From CBDCWT01 sp965223305 (GTDB lineage: Bacteria; Planctomycetota; Planctomycetia; Pirellulales; Pirellulaceae), in NCBI GenBank assembly GCA_965223305.1, contig CBDCWT010000088.1:372001-436000 (forward strand): a DNA stretch of 64,000 nucleotides. Direction: 5' to 3'. Positions 45,563-54,354 of the stretch are shown here, in pieces. Position 1 is the stretch's first letter. The number at the start of each line of letters is the position of its first letter. The notes beneath the pieces were generated by a model. The model made no database searches and had not been told where the DNA came from. It was given only the letters and a program-made list of their open reading frames with translations. The position numbers and the translations under genes are program-made.

Positions 45563-46678
45563 CTACGCTTCGGCTTGAGTCTCCTCGACCAGCTGTTTCA
45601 CAATCTGCTTCGCATCGACACCTTCCGCCTGCGCGGCAAAGGTCGTGATGACGCGATGCGTCAGCACAGGTTCCGCCACCTGGTCGACGTCTTCTTGACG
45701 AACCATGTAACTCCCTAACAATGCCGCCCTCGCCTTCGCTCCCAGCACCAAGTACTGCACAGCCCGCGGCCCGGCGCCCCAAGAGACAAGCGGCTTTAGC
45801 CAATCGGGTGCAGCGGTCCCGGCCGGGCGGGTCTTGCGAACAAGCTTCGCTGCATAGGAGTAGATATGTTCCGGAACTGGCACTCGCCGTACCAGCTGCT
45901 GATGGCGAATAATCGCCTCGGCGGTCAACAGGTGATTCAACTCGGGCAATTCGTCACCCGTTGTGGTTCGCGCGATTTCAATTTCCTCGCCTTCTGACGG
46001 ATAGTTCAATTCGATCAGAAACATGAAGCGATCCAGTTGCGCTTCGGGCAACGGATAAGTACCCTCTTGTTCGACCGGATTTTGCGTAGCTAGTACGAGA
46101 AAAGGTGAGTCCAAGTGGAATGTCTTACCGACCACCGTGACCTTCTGCTCTTGCATCGCCTCCAACATTGCAGCCTGCGTCTTGGGGGGTGCCCGGTTCA
46201 CTTCGTCCGCCAGAACGATGTTCGCGAAAACAGGGCCGTGCACAAACTCGAACTCCCGCCGTCCCCCTGCCGTGTCCTGCAAGATGTCCGTTCCCGTAAT
46301 GTCCATCGGCATCAGGTCGGGAGTGAAGCTAATGCGGCTGAACTTCAGCGACATCGTTTCTGCAAGTTTGCTGACGAGCAGCGTCTTTGCTAGGCCAGGT
46401 ACTCCCATTAGCAGCCCGTGCCCGCGGGCAAACAGGCAGATGGCCAACCGCTCGATGGTCGCTTGTTGGCCGACAATTACCCGAGCCAGCTCGTTCCGCA
46501 ATTGGGAGTAGACGTCTCGCAGTTGGTCAATCGCCTCAACATCATTGTCGCTAAGTCGATCCGCAGGACTAACCTCAGTTTGTGACACAGGCGTAGCTTT
46601 CGGTTGGTTAGGTGGACTGGCTGCTGTTGTGCTCTTGCAGAACTCACCAGTTGCAACAACGTCAGGATTGTTCTCCAC
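45563..46678 (-). CDS. MoxR-family AAA+ ATPase
   Basis: 371 residues. The AAA+ core has Walker A GVPGLAKT (92-99), Walker B NIVLADEVNRAPPKTQ, and the NPVEQEGTYPLPEAQLDRF segment typical of MoxR. It probably acts as a chaperone-like ATPase for the VWA proteins encoded downstream. The N-terminal 45 residues are variable and polar. GTG 46678 is the first start in frame; no strong ribosome binding site is seen there. It is the first gene of the long minus-strand run. A weak promoter-like pair, TTGACG and CATTGT 17 nt apart, lies at 46786-46814. Confidence 0.93.
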   Translation of the reverse strand: MENNPDVVATGEFCKSTTAASPPNQPKATPVSQTEVSPADRLSDNDVEAIDQLRDVYSQLRNELARVIVGQQATIERLAICLFARGHGLLMGVPGLAKTLLVSKLAETMSLKFSRISFTPDLMPMDITGTDILQDTAGGRREFEFVHGPVFANIVLADEVNRAPPKTQAAMLEAMQEQKVTVVGKTFHLDSPFLVLATQNPVEQEGTYPLPEAQLDRFMFLIELNYPSEGEEIEIARTTTGDELPELNHLLTAEAIIRHQQLVRRVPVPEHIYSYAAKLVRKTRPAGTAAPDWLKPLVSWGAGPRAVQYLVLGAKARAALLGSYMVRQEDVDQVAEPVLTHRVITTFAAQAEGVDAKQIVKQLVEETQAEA

Positions 46679-47007
46679 GAGATCGCGGTCGCGGCCGACA
46701 CAGGCCGTGGCTGAGTGCCTGTCGTTGCCGGAAATGGCTATTGTCGGATACTGCCGGGTGGGTTATGAGGGTGCCCCGAGCCTCTACAATGTCTCATTTG
46801 GGACACTCCGTCAACAATCGCTCATCTCGCCGACCGCGGCCGGATCGAGCCAAACTGTGTGGGGGAAATGTATTAGGACCGGTCAGCCATAACGCCTCTG
46901 GATGACCTGATCTCCTAACCGAAGGGGTGATACCTAACTGTCCAGTATCGGGCTGTGGGGGCCGGGAGTGTTGAATCGGAGTCCATCCAGGGTGGCCCGG
47001 CGGAGTC
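46679..47007. promoter_or_regulatory. Intergenic region upstream of moxR, possible weak promoter
   Basis: This gap separates the htrA-like stop (47008) from the moxR start. It holds no gene. On the minus strand TTGACG (46809-46814) and CATTGT (46786-46791) are 17 nt apart and could form a sigma-70-type promoter about 100 nt before moxR, but the -10 box matches consensus at only three positions. No repeat copy was found here. Confidence 0.3.
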
Positions 47008-48534
47008 TCAATGCTCGCTGTTCCAGATCTTCAGCAGATCCGCGGAACCTTGTCGCGGGATGCCATTGTTGAGCAGAATTTCCTCGCTGGCTTTGGCGAG
47101 CTGTTCGCGATCGAAGACTAACGTCTCGACCCGTTTGTCGAAGAATTCGAACTCGACGTACTGCCCCTCTTGATCGCGCAGCGTCTCGACCAGGTGCTTG
47201 AGGTTTCGAATCTTGACGCCACTAACTTCTTTGACGATTTGCATGTTCGGATTCGCGTAGCCGATTCCGATTCGGTGACGCAACCAATTGGCTACCATGA
47301 CGAGCTCTTCGTCGGCAGTTTCCGGCCGATCGAAACGTCTCATAACCAATGGATTATTCCTCCGGAACAACGTGGTCATTCCGGCGATGCCGCTCAGACG
47401 ACTTCGCGCATCCGATGATGCGGCCAGCGATTCAAGTACTCGCAGAAAATCAGCTGGCGCGGCGATGAAAACGAGTGGCCCATACACGAAGTACGAAGGG
47501 TAGTTCCCTTTTAGGGATCGGAGCAACAACTGCCGAGGTTGGCGGACAGGGACGTCCAGCGAAAGTTCTTCGCCATTGCGAAAAACCTGCATCGGCACTT
47601 TGCCATCTACTGCCAGCTGCGGAACAAAGTACTGGAAGTTCACTCTCAGATCGTCGCCCAGTTTGGCCTGGCTGCTGTTGTCGATGTCGTGCTTCCCGAT
47701 GTGGGTGCAGATGTCGCCAACACGGAGAGGAAAGTCCTGTTCCTCGTCAATTAGCCTCCGCACCCAAACGCCCGTGGTCTCTTTGGTCAATCCCAAGCTG
47801 ACCCGGAGGTTGCGGTTCTTGAGTTGTTGATAGACGATCGGCAGTACTGGCTTGCGAGTATTCTGGTTGTTTTCAGCGTTCGACAGGAACCGCAGCACTT
47901 CTTCGCTGGGGATTAGGTATCCGATGTTGTCCGCGCGCGAGCGGCGTTGGAAGGCGAGGCCTATGATCTGTTCCCCGACATAGGCGGGACCGCCGCTGTT
48001 GCCGGGGTTGATGGCCGCATCGACCTGGACTCGAAGGCCGAAGTCACCGTAGGCGTACGGAAGGTACTCGATCCGGGAGACAATGCCCTCGGTAACCGAA
48101 AGTGAAGTACCGCCTTCTGGAAACCCATAGACTCGCACCTTCGAGCGTAGCTTGGGTAACTCCTCGGCGAACTGCGGGGGTTCAAGATCCTCGAAGAGCA
48201 CCTCATCCAACTCGAGGATCGCCAAGTCCATCTCGGGCGAAACAAAGACGACTTCCGCGGGCAGCTGTTCCGCCGATTCGTATGGCTGCACGGACACCTG
48301 CGTTGCGTAGTCCACCAGGTGTTCGTTGGTCAGAATCCGGCGGCCGCCCAACCAAACTCCCGAGCCGGTCGACTCGCCAGCCGGTCCGCGTTTCCAAGGA
48401 CTACTCAGGTTCAATCGGTTACTGGTACAGAAGACTTTCACCACCGACCGCCGGTAGGACAAGTCGTCCTGTCCCCAAGAGGGTGAGAGTCCAGCGAGCA
48501 GGATGGCGAGACCCAACAGCGCACTTCGCATCAT
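47008..48534 (-). CDS. Exported HtrA/Deg-like trypsin-fold serine protease
   Basis: About 508 residues with a signal peptide (MMRSALLGLAILLAGLSPSWGQ). The trypsin-fold domain carries the catalytic triad His72 in LTNEHLVD, Asp103 in SPEMDLAIL and Ser180 in NPGNSGGPA. PDZ-like domains are suggested by VWVRRLIDEEQDFPLRVGDI and later IVKEVSGVKIRNLKHLVETL. The arrangement resembles the plant-type Deg9 branch rather than E. coli DegP. It should degrade or process proteins outside the cytoplasm. ATG 48534 has GGGAG 8 nt before it; the frame is open to 48603. The next gene upstream on the same strand is 178 nt away. Confidence 0.9.
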   Translation of the reverse strand: MMRSALLGLAILLAGLSPSWGQDDLSYRRSVVKVFCTSNRLNLSSPWKRGPAGESTGSGVWLGGRRILTNEHLVDYATQVSVQPYESAEQLPAEVVFVSPEMDLAILELDEVLFEDLEPPQFAEELPKLRSKVRVYGFPEGGTSLSVTEGIVSRIEYLPYAYGDFGLRVQVDAAINPGNSGGPAYVGEQIIGLAFQRRSRADNIGYLIPSEEVLRFLSNAENNQNTRKPVLPIVYQQLKNRNLRVSLGLTKETTGVWVRRLIDEEQDFPLRVGDICTHIGKHDIDNSSQAKLGDDLRVNFQYFVPQLAVDGKVPMQVFRNGEELSLDVPVRQPRQLLLRSLKGNYPSYFVYGPLVFIAAPADFLRVLESLAASSDARSRLSGIAGMTTLFRRNNPLVMRRFDRPETADEELVMVANWLRHRIGIGYANPNMQIVKEVSGVKIRNLKHLVETLRDQEGQYVEFEFFDKRVETLVFDREQLAKASEEILLNNGIPRQGSADLLKIWNSEH

Positions 48535-48711
48535 CGATTGTTCTCCCGTTGGTGCCAGCTCGACGTCGTACCGGATCATAGGCCAACGGCGCCCGGTGGG
48601 CAACTGAGTGGTACTGGTTGGGTCTTGTCAGTTGCGTCGCTGGATTTATCAGCTGGCCACCACGTCTGATCGTTTGTTTACGAGTCAGCGCATCGCCAGA
48701 GGTCATGGTCG

Positions 48712-50718
48712 TCATCGGTTCCAGGGAAGGGCCAGGCTCGGTGGATTTACGTACCGCTCGGTTTCGACGACCAACCGCCCGCCGGCGCCGGGGGCGAGTT
48801 GCACCTCGAAAAAAGATCGGCCGACTTCGACACGGTCCCCGCCAGCCCGAACGCTTAGGCAGCGGTGTTCGCCGTAGGCGCCGGTTTGCACCAACACGGT
48901 CCGTCCTTCAGTTGGGTTGATGTTCACCAGCGTGACGCCGACCTCCCGGTCGTTCATCTGGTCGACCAGTGCCGCCGTGTCCGCCGGTATTCCGGCCCGG
49001 CGGTTGATCGGGTCGAAGTAGCGGAGCCGGCTATGGAGCGGAGCCGCCCCGCGGCCCGGATCGAGACCCGCAATCATCAGCTGGCGAAGAGCTCCAACGG
49101 TCGCCGGGTTGTATTTCATGGGATCGTCGGACAGCCGCGTATCCGGAGTCGTCACGTCCTGCCTCATCGCCGCCACCTTCTGCCGAATCGTCTCCAGGTC
49201 CTGCCTCAGCGCCCGCTCCGGATAACCGGCGTTGTCACCATCCAAATAGGCAAGCCAAGCGTCGTCAGCGAGCCGCGCGCGATCTCTCGCCGAGCACGTC
49301 CAGAAGTAGCACTGCAGCGCCCCTTCGGACCAAGGGGTCGGCTCGAACGCATACCATCCATCGTCGCCATACATGCGAGGATAGACTCGTCGGCCGTCGG
49401 TGACGCGGCTGTGAGAGTTGATTGTGTCGATCATCTGTGCCCAAGCATCGACGTATCGTCGATCCCCGCTCAACAGGTAGGCGTTTCCAAATCCGTCGAC
49501 GGCTCGGCCCACACGGTTGCGGTGTGCGAGCTCTCCGGTCTGAGGCACTTCGACTGAAAACCCCCAGCCGTACACACCGCCGTACCATTTGCCGTCGGTT
49601 GCACCGCCGATCTTCCCATCGAGACCGATGTTGCTGGGGATGATTCCCCCATTGGCTTGCATGCGTTCGAGCCAGGCGTCGACATACTCCAACAACCACT
49701 GCTTGTATTTCAGATCGCCTGTCAGCATGTAGGCATTGGCGGCTAGAGTCGTGGCAGATAGGTTTTGGGGGTGGTCGCCGAGAATGTCGTTGTAGTCTTT
49801 GAAGTGAGCCACCATCTCCGCGTAACTCCGTTCACCGTGCCCCAGTTCGAAGCGGTTTTCGACTTCGATAGGATCACCGGCCCAATCCAATCCAGTGGCT
49901 TTACGCAATAGCGGTCCACGGCTGCCGTTGAACATACTGCGGATGATCTTGTGTTGGGGATCGTAATTTGGCGCTCCAGGATCTTCGTTCATGTAGAATC
50001 CGGCGAATCTACGAACGCGGTGCCCGAAGCGAACATCATCGGGGTCCGAGAGGCCTTGCAGGTTGAACACGCGCAGTCCTTCGCCGTTGTGCATCCAGTC
50101 CATCATGCAAGGGAACTCTTTGTAGTACATTCCGTCACGAGCAAAGGGAACATCCACGGTCTTGGCTTCGGTGTATTGCCGTAGATGCCCCTCCCAAGCC
50201 CTCTTGTACATCTGCAGGATGGACCTGCTCCCACCTAGTGCGTGCAGCAGTGGCCAATCTGCGACGTTTTCGATCGCATCGTCCGGGCCGTCGTCACCAC
50301 CCCAGCGTTCGACGCACAGCAAGTAGCCGCGTTCGTCGAAGTACTTGTCGAAGAACTCTTGGCAGGCCGCCGCGTGAGCGCGGAGCAGTTCTCGCTGCAG
50401 CAGTGCCCAGGTTGGAGGTGAAAGCGGATCGTCGATCAAGACTCGGGGCCGTTCGGCGCCGAACAGCGTCGAGCGACCGAAGGTCCCCACCGTGCATGTC
50501 GAGCTGCAAAGTGTTCCTACTGCCGCCGATACCAGCACTGTGCGCAGCAAATCCCGCCAGGGTGTGGACCACCGGTTTGCGCAACTCGCGCTGCCCTGGG
50601 CGATTTCGTGTGAGGCGGGTCGGCGAGCAGTCGCGCGGCGTCGCGTGGTCGGCGCTGTGGCGCAGGCAGCACGATTCGGGAGCTGTCTACTATGCGTGGT
50701 TGGCGGAGTTCTTCTCAT
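48712..50718 (-). CDS. Exported helical-barrel-like protein, function unknown
   Basis: 668 residues. The N-terminal 60 residues are Arg/Thr/Ala-rich and contain a likely signal segment (LLRTVLVSAAVGTLCSSTCTV). The body, with YFDERGYLLCVERWGG, MMDWMHNGEGLRVFNLQG, TTLAANAYMLTGDLKYKQWL, NRVGRAVDGFGNAYLLSGDR and YVDAWAQMIDTINSHS, has the rhythm of an (alpha/alpha)6 barrel as in many polysaccharide-active proteins. A small beta domain ends the protein (VGVTLVNINPTEGRTVLVQT). I do not recognise the family and cannot name catalytic residues. A role in carbohydrate or uronate metabolism is inference. The true start is uncertain. Confidence 0.6.
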   Translation of the reverse strand: MRRTPPTTHSRQLPNRAACATAPTTRRRATARRPASHEIAQGSASCANRWSTPWRDLLRTVLVSAAVGTLCSSTCTVGTFGRSTLFGAERPRVLIDDPLSPPTWALLQRELLRAHAAACQEFFDKYFDERGYLLCVERWGGDDGPDDAIENVADWPLLHALGGSRSILQMYKRAWEGHLRQYTEAKTVDVPFARDGMYYKEFPCMMDWMHNGEGLRVFNLQGLSDPDDVRFGHRVRRFAGFYMNEDPGAPNYDPQHKIIRSMFNGSRGPLLRKATGLDWAGDPIEVENRFELGHGERSYAEMVAHFKDYNDILGDHPQNLSATTLAANAYMLTGDLKYKQWLLEYVDAWLERMQANGGIIPSNIGLDGKIGGATDGKWYGGVYGWGFSVEVPQTGELAHRNRVGRAVDGFGNAYLLSGDRRYVDAWAQMIDTINSHSRVTDGRRVYPRMYGDDGWYAFEPTPWSEGALQCYFWTCSARDRARLADDAWLAYLDGDNAGYPERALRQDLETIRQKVAAMRQDVTTPDTRLSDDPMKYNPATVGALRQLMIAGLDPGRGAAPLHSRLRYFDPINRRAGIPADTAALVDQMNDREVGVTLVNINPTEGRTVLVQTGAYGEHRCLSVRAGGDRVEVGRSFFEVQLAPGAGGRLVVETERYVNPPSLALPWNR

Positions 50719-51310
50719 GGGTTGGCTCCAATCAAAGGCCAGGTCGAGTGCGTGTTCGCAGTTAGCAGTCCGTCAAATGAGCGAATTTGGCGAATTATGG
50801 ATGACCAAGCAAGTCACCCGCACCAGGAAGCGCGCAGGTTAGCCCCAGGTTGAACAAATATCGACGTAAGTCCCTATTTTTCAACGCGCGGAGCCGAATA
50901 GTCTTCACTACATGTCGGTTGTCTCGAGTGATCGGAGAAGTTCCAGCCGGAGTCGTTGCAGCAGGACTGGTGATTGCTGGGGCGAGATACGCAACGGCGG
51001 CGAACACTCCGCCCCAAGGAGCCCCAAGACAGGCACCCAAGACACAAGCCCCAACACGACAAGCCCCAAGACAGGCACGTCTTCATCCGCTCTCAACCTC
51101 GGGCGGGACGCCCTACGGCGGGTGGAAAACTCACGTGGATCTTCGCTCCCCCCCCGACCCCCCCCTCTCTAGAGGGGCAATCCGAGGCGTCGGCGTGGCC
51201 GGACGGGTCTTTTGGACCGACGTCACCAGCTGTGCAACGCCCGCGCAACGCCCGCGCAAAACGCCCGCGCAAGACATGCACGCGGTTGAAGCGTCCACAA
51301 GAAGCGTCCG

Positions 51311-51422
51311 CAAGACATGCACCGGTTGCTCGACACGGAAGTGGCAAAAGGTGCCTGTCTTGTGCATGAAAGGTGCCTGTCTTGTGCATGTCAGTGGCCC
51401 GGTCAACCGGTGCATGTCTTGC
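51311..51422. repeat. Perfect 19-bp inverted repeat enclosing the tandem repeat
   Basis: The arms GCAAGACATGCACCGGTTG and CAACCGGTGCATGTCTTGC are 74 nt apart and exact. Together with the tandem copies inside, the region could fold into a long hairpin. No gene overlaps it, and no transposase is near. Confidence 0.75.
51347..51390. repeat. Perfect tandem 22-bp repeat
   Basis: Two exact back-to-back copies of a unit that starts AAAGGTGCCTGTCTTG and ends TGCATG. The core is the reverse complement of the CAAGACAGGCAC words at 51025-51036 and 51067-51078. The repeat lies between the arms of the 19-bp inverted repeat at 51311-51422. Confidence 0.8.
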
Positions 51423-51683
51423 GGGCACGTTGCGGGCACGTTGGCTTTCCCCCCCTCAGCATTCACAAGACACGCACCCCTGCGCTCCGCCCAGGCGAGC
51501 CCTGGCAAAGGCAGCCCTGGCAAAGACAGGCATCTTCTGGCCGTTGGCCTTCCCTGTCAGGATCAGCACCAGAACAGGAGGTTCGGAGAAGATAGGTAGC
51601 CTGAGTGCTGCATGGCTACATCCACGACCGGGCTTTTCTACTCAGCGTCCTGACAGGGAAAGGAGGTCGAATTCGTCGCGTTT

Positions 51684-51765
51684 TTGTAACCCGAAGCGTC
51701 AGCGAGGGGGAGTAGATGTACCAACGCAAGTCAGTCCCTCGCTTACGCTTCGGGTTCCGATTGAG
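51684..51765. repeat. Inverted repeat of the CGTAACCCGAAGCG family, second copy
   Basis: The left arm TTGTAACCCGAAGCGTCAGC pairs with GCTTACGCTTCGGGTTCC at the right. Both central words, TGTACCAACGCAAGTCA and TCCCTCGCTTACGC, are shared with the copy at 56547. It lies about 140 nt before mrfA. Confidence 0.75.
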
Positions 51766-51903
51766 CCAAGAGCACCACGGAGCTGGGACGGGACCTGTCT
51801 GCAAAAGGAGTCTGGGGGTTAAGAATCTATTCCTTTTTCCCCTACCTCACGGTAGCATCTGAACGAATGAACACGTTTCTAAAGAGCTGGATGGAGCCGG
51901 ATC

Positions 51904-54354
51904 ATGGGTGTCGAGTCACTTGTCGAGTTCCTCGAGCGGCGCTACAGCAAGCAGATCGCGACGAGAACACAGCTCGAACGTTCTCCGGGCCAGTTCGTCC
52001 CTTTTCCCGCCGAGCTGGATGAGCGGCTGGCTGCTGCGCTGCGGACAACCGGTGTCACGCAGCTCTACGCGCACCAGAGGGATGCGTTCGATTCGATTCG
52101 ACACGGCAACAACACGGTGCTTGTCTCGCGCACGGCGAGCGGCAAGACCATCTCGTTCTTGCTGCCTATTCTCCAGGAGTACCTTCACTCTGAAGCGCCG
52201 TTTGCCGTGATGCTACTGTATCCCACGAAGGCTCTGTCACGTGACCAGGAGAGCACGCTGGGTCAACTCCTGGCGTCAGCGGGAACGGACGTTCAGCTAG
52301 GCACGTTCGACGGAGATACGCCGCGCGAGGAACGCAGCCGAATTCAGTCGCAAGCCGACTTCATGATCACGAACCCTGACATGTTGCATGCGGGGATTCT
52401 GCCGAATCACAATCGGCGTTGGCGCACATTTCTGTCTCGGTTGCGGTACGTAGTGATCGACGAGGTGCACACCTACCGCGGTGCGTTTGGGTCGCACGTG
52501 GCTAACGTTATTCGCCGCCTGCAACGAGTTTGCGAGCTGCATGGGAGTCGTCCTACGTTCGTCTGCTCATCGGCGACGATCGGCAACCCAGGCGAGCACG
52601 TTGAGTCCTTGTTTCAGCGTCCTTTTCAAGTGATTCGCCGCGACGGTGCCCCGCGACCGCGGCGTGATCTCTATCTCGTCAACCCGCCGGTCGTGCAAAG
52701 TCATGGCCATACCCTCTATCGCAAGGGAACTGGTTCGGTCAGCGTTCCGTTGATTCGTGAAGCCACCCGCCAGGGAGTGCGGACAATCTGTTTTTGCCGC
52801 GCCCGCCAACAAGTGGAGCGGCTTTGTCGAGCCGTGCTAGACGGACATCCCGAATTGCGTTCCCAGGTCAAGCCTTATCGTGGAGGTCTGTTGCCCAACG
52901 AACGTCGTCGACTCGAACGTGACTTGGCGGAAGGTCGTGTGACGACGATCATCAGCACCAACGCGCTCGAGCTGGGAATCGATATCGGTGACCTCGACCT
53001 CTGTATCTTGAGCGGCTTTCCAGGATCGATGGCCAGCTTTTGGCAACAGGCGGGTCGGGTCGGCCGGCGCGGATCGCGGGCAGTCATTGTCTATGTAGCC
53101 CGCGACACACCGATCGATCAATACGTTGTGAACCATCCGGAGTTCATCAATTCGGCCCCGATTGAGCGGGCATGGCTGAATCCCGACAACCCCTACATTT
53201 TGTTGCAGCACCTGCCTTGCGCTGCCCACGAGTATCCGCTGAGTCTGGAAGAAGCAGCGTTTCGCCAGCCGGCATACCCGATGGCGATGGAGGTACTGAA
53301 AGAAGATGGGAGCATCGTTGATTATCACGGAAAGTTTCGTTATGCCCTGCGAGATTACCCGGCGAAGGGTGTCAACCTGCGGGGCATGACAGACTACAAC
53401 ATCGAGATCTACCACGGCACGGAGGTGATTGGCGAGCTAGATCCGATTGGCGCACGGGGGACGCTGTACAAGGACGCGATCTATCAGCATCTGGGGACCC
53501 GTTACATTTCGATGGATCTCGACCTGGAGCAGAAACTCTGTCGGGTTGAGCCGGTGGACGTGGACTATTACACGGAAGCGGTTTGGGATAGCCGAGTCAC
53601 CCTCACCGAATCGCTCAATCAATCTGAGCTGAACGGTGCTGCCCTCGATTTCGGATACGTGAATGTCAACCGCCAGCCGAAGTTGTACAAGAAGATCCGC
53701 GAGCGAACTTTGGAAAACGTCGGCTACGGGCCGATTACGCTTGACCCCTTCGTTTATGACACGACAGGTTTCAGTTTGCATCCACCGGTCGAGTGGAGTA
53801 ACGAGGTGGCGAAGATCGATCGGCGTCACGTCGGAGCGGCGCTGCACGGACTGAGTTACATTCTGCGTAGAACGGCTCCCAGCCTTTGTCTGGGCGATGT
53901 GCAAAACATCGAAACCGATGTGTCGCTGGCCGAACTCGAGCGCGGCGTGTGGAAGAGCTCGCTCTACTTGTACGATACGATCGAGGGCGGCGTTGGGTAT
54001 GCGGAGAAGATATACGAAGTCCTCGAGGAAGCACTGAAATTGTGCCAGGAGATCATCGACCGCTGCAGCTGTGCTGCCGGTTGTCCTTCGTGCGTGACTG
54101 CGTTGCCGCCAGGTGTCGCCGACGAAGCACTGGAACAACTGTTGGCGGAGTCGGATGCGTCGGTAGTCTGTACGCGCAGTCTCCTGCATGCCATGCGATT
54201 CGGTCAGGTCATCCATCCCGAGGTACATTGTCATACCGTTGCCCGGCAGCCAGTCGTCGAGCCAAGCGAGCCTGATCCGGACCTACAGCGCTTGAAAGTA
54301 CGGCTAGGCAGAGCGAGTAAGATACTGGAGCAGAAGAGAGCGCGGATTCATTGA
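51904..54354 (+). CDS. mrfA: DEAD/DEAH-box helicase with DUF1998 zinc domain (MrfA/YprA-like)
   Basis: 816 residues. Visible are the Q-like YAHQRDAF, Walker A SRTASGKT (75-82), DEVH box (186-189), SSATIGNP and the C-terminal helicase motifs TIISTNALELGIDIG and QQAGRVGRRG. Near the C-terminus CSCAAGCPSC (721-730) is the four-Cys DUF1998 zinc site. MrfA with MrfB forms a nucleotide-excision route that removes mitomycin-type DNA adducts without UvrABC in Bacillus. The next gene, mrfB-like, overlaps its stop by TTGA, which supports the assignment. ATG 51904 starts MGVESLVEFL. Confidence 0.9.
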   Translation: MGVESLVEFLERRYSKQIATRTQLERSPGQFVPFPAELDERLAAALRTTGVTQLYAHQRDAFDSIRHGNNTVLVSRTASGKTISFLLPILQEYLHSEAPFAVMLLYPTKALSRDQESTLGQLLASAGTDVQLGTFDGDTPREERSRIQSQADFMITNPDMLHAGILPNHNRRWRTFLSRLRYVVIDEVHTYRGAFGSHVANVIRRLQRVCELHGSRPTFVCSSATIGNPGEHVESLFQRPFQVIRRDGAPRPRRDLYLVNPPVVQSHGHTLYRKGTGSVSVPLIREATRQGVRTICFCRARQQVERLCRAVLDGHPELRSQVKPYRGGLLPNERRRLERDLAEGRVTTIISTNALELGIDIGDLDLCILSGFPGSMASFWQQAGRVGRRGSRAVIVYVARDTPIDQYVVNHPEFINSAPIERAWLNPDNPYILLQHLPCAAHEYPLSLEEAAFRQPAYPMAMEVLKEDGSIVDYHGKFRYALRDYPAKGVNLRGMTDYNIEIYHGTEVIGELDPIGARGTLYKDAIYQHLGTRYISMDLDLEQKLCRVEPVDVDYYTEAVWDSRVTLTESLNQSELNGAALDFGYVNVNRQPKLYKKIRERTLENVGYGPITLDPFVYDTTGFSLHPPVEWSNEVAKIDRRHVGAALHGLSYILRRTAPSLCLGDVQNIETDVSLAELERGVWKSSLYLYDTIEGGVGYAEKIYEVLEEALKLCQEIIDRCSCAAGCPSCVTALPPGVADEALEQLLAESDASVVCTRSLLHAMRFGQVIHPEVHCHTVARQPVVEPSEPDPDLQRLKVRLGRASKILEQKRARIH

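Larger units (their letters stand above)
50719..51903. repeat. 1.2-kb gene-free region with dense short direct and inverted repeats
   Basis: No gene is supported between the 668-residue protein and mrfA. The word GCCCCAAGACAGGCAC occurs at 51021-51036 and 51063-51078; its inverted form appears in a perfect tandem 22-bp repeat at 51347-51390 (unit AAAGGTGCCTGTCTTGTGCA plus TG). A 19-bp perfect inverted repeat GCAAGACATGCACCGGTTG (51311-51329) faces CAACCGGTGCATGTCTTGC (51404-51422). CGCCCGCGCAA is repeated at about 51240-51265. The CGTAACCCGAAGCG inverted repeat follows at 51684-51765. Open frames here run through repeats and are not credible. Confidence 0.72.

Noticed and set aside
45534..45803. 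N-terminal extension of the EF-hand/propeller protein
   Set aside because: It overlaps moxR by over 200 nt, is Arg/Gly/Cys-rich, and the signal peptide starts at the internal TTG with a good ribosome binding site.
51000..51430. Possible CRISPR array
   Set aside because: Repeat units are of unequal length and spacing, occur in both orientations, and no regular spacers or cas genes are present.
50850..51599. 249-codon plus-strand frame upstream of mrfA
   Set aside because: It consists of translated short repeats (TPQGAPRQAPKTQAPTRQAP type) and other frames across the same DNA are equally open.
53437..54234. 265-codon minus-strand frame opposite mrfA
   Set aside because: It is antisense to the conserved DUF1998 part of the helicase; no family resemblance and no ribosome binding site.
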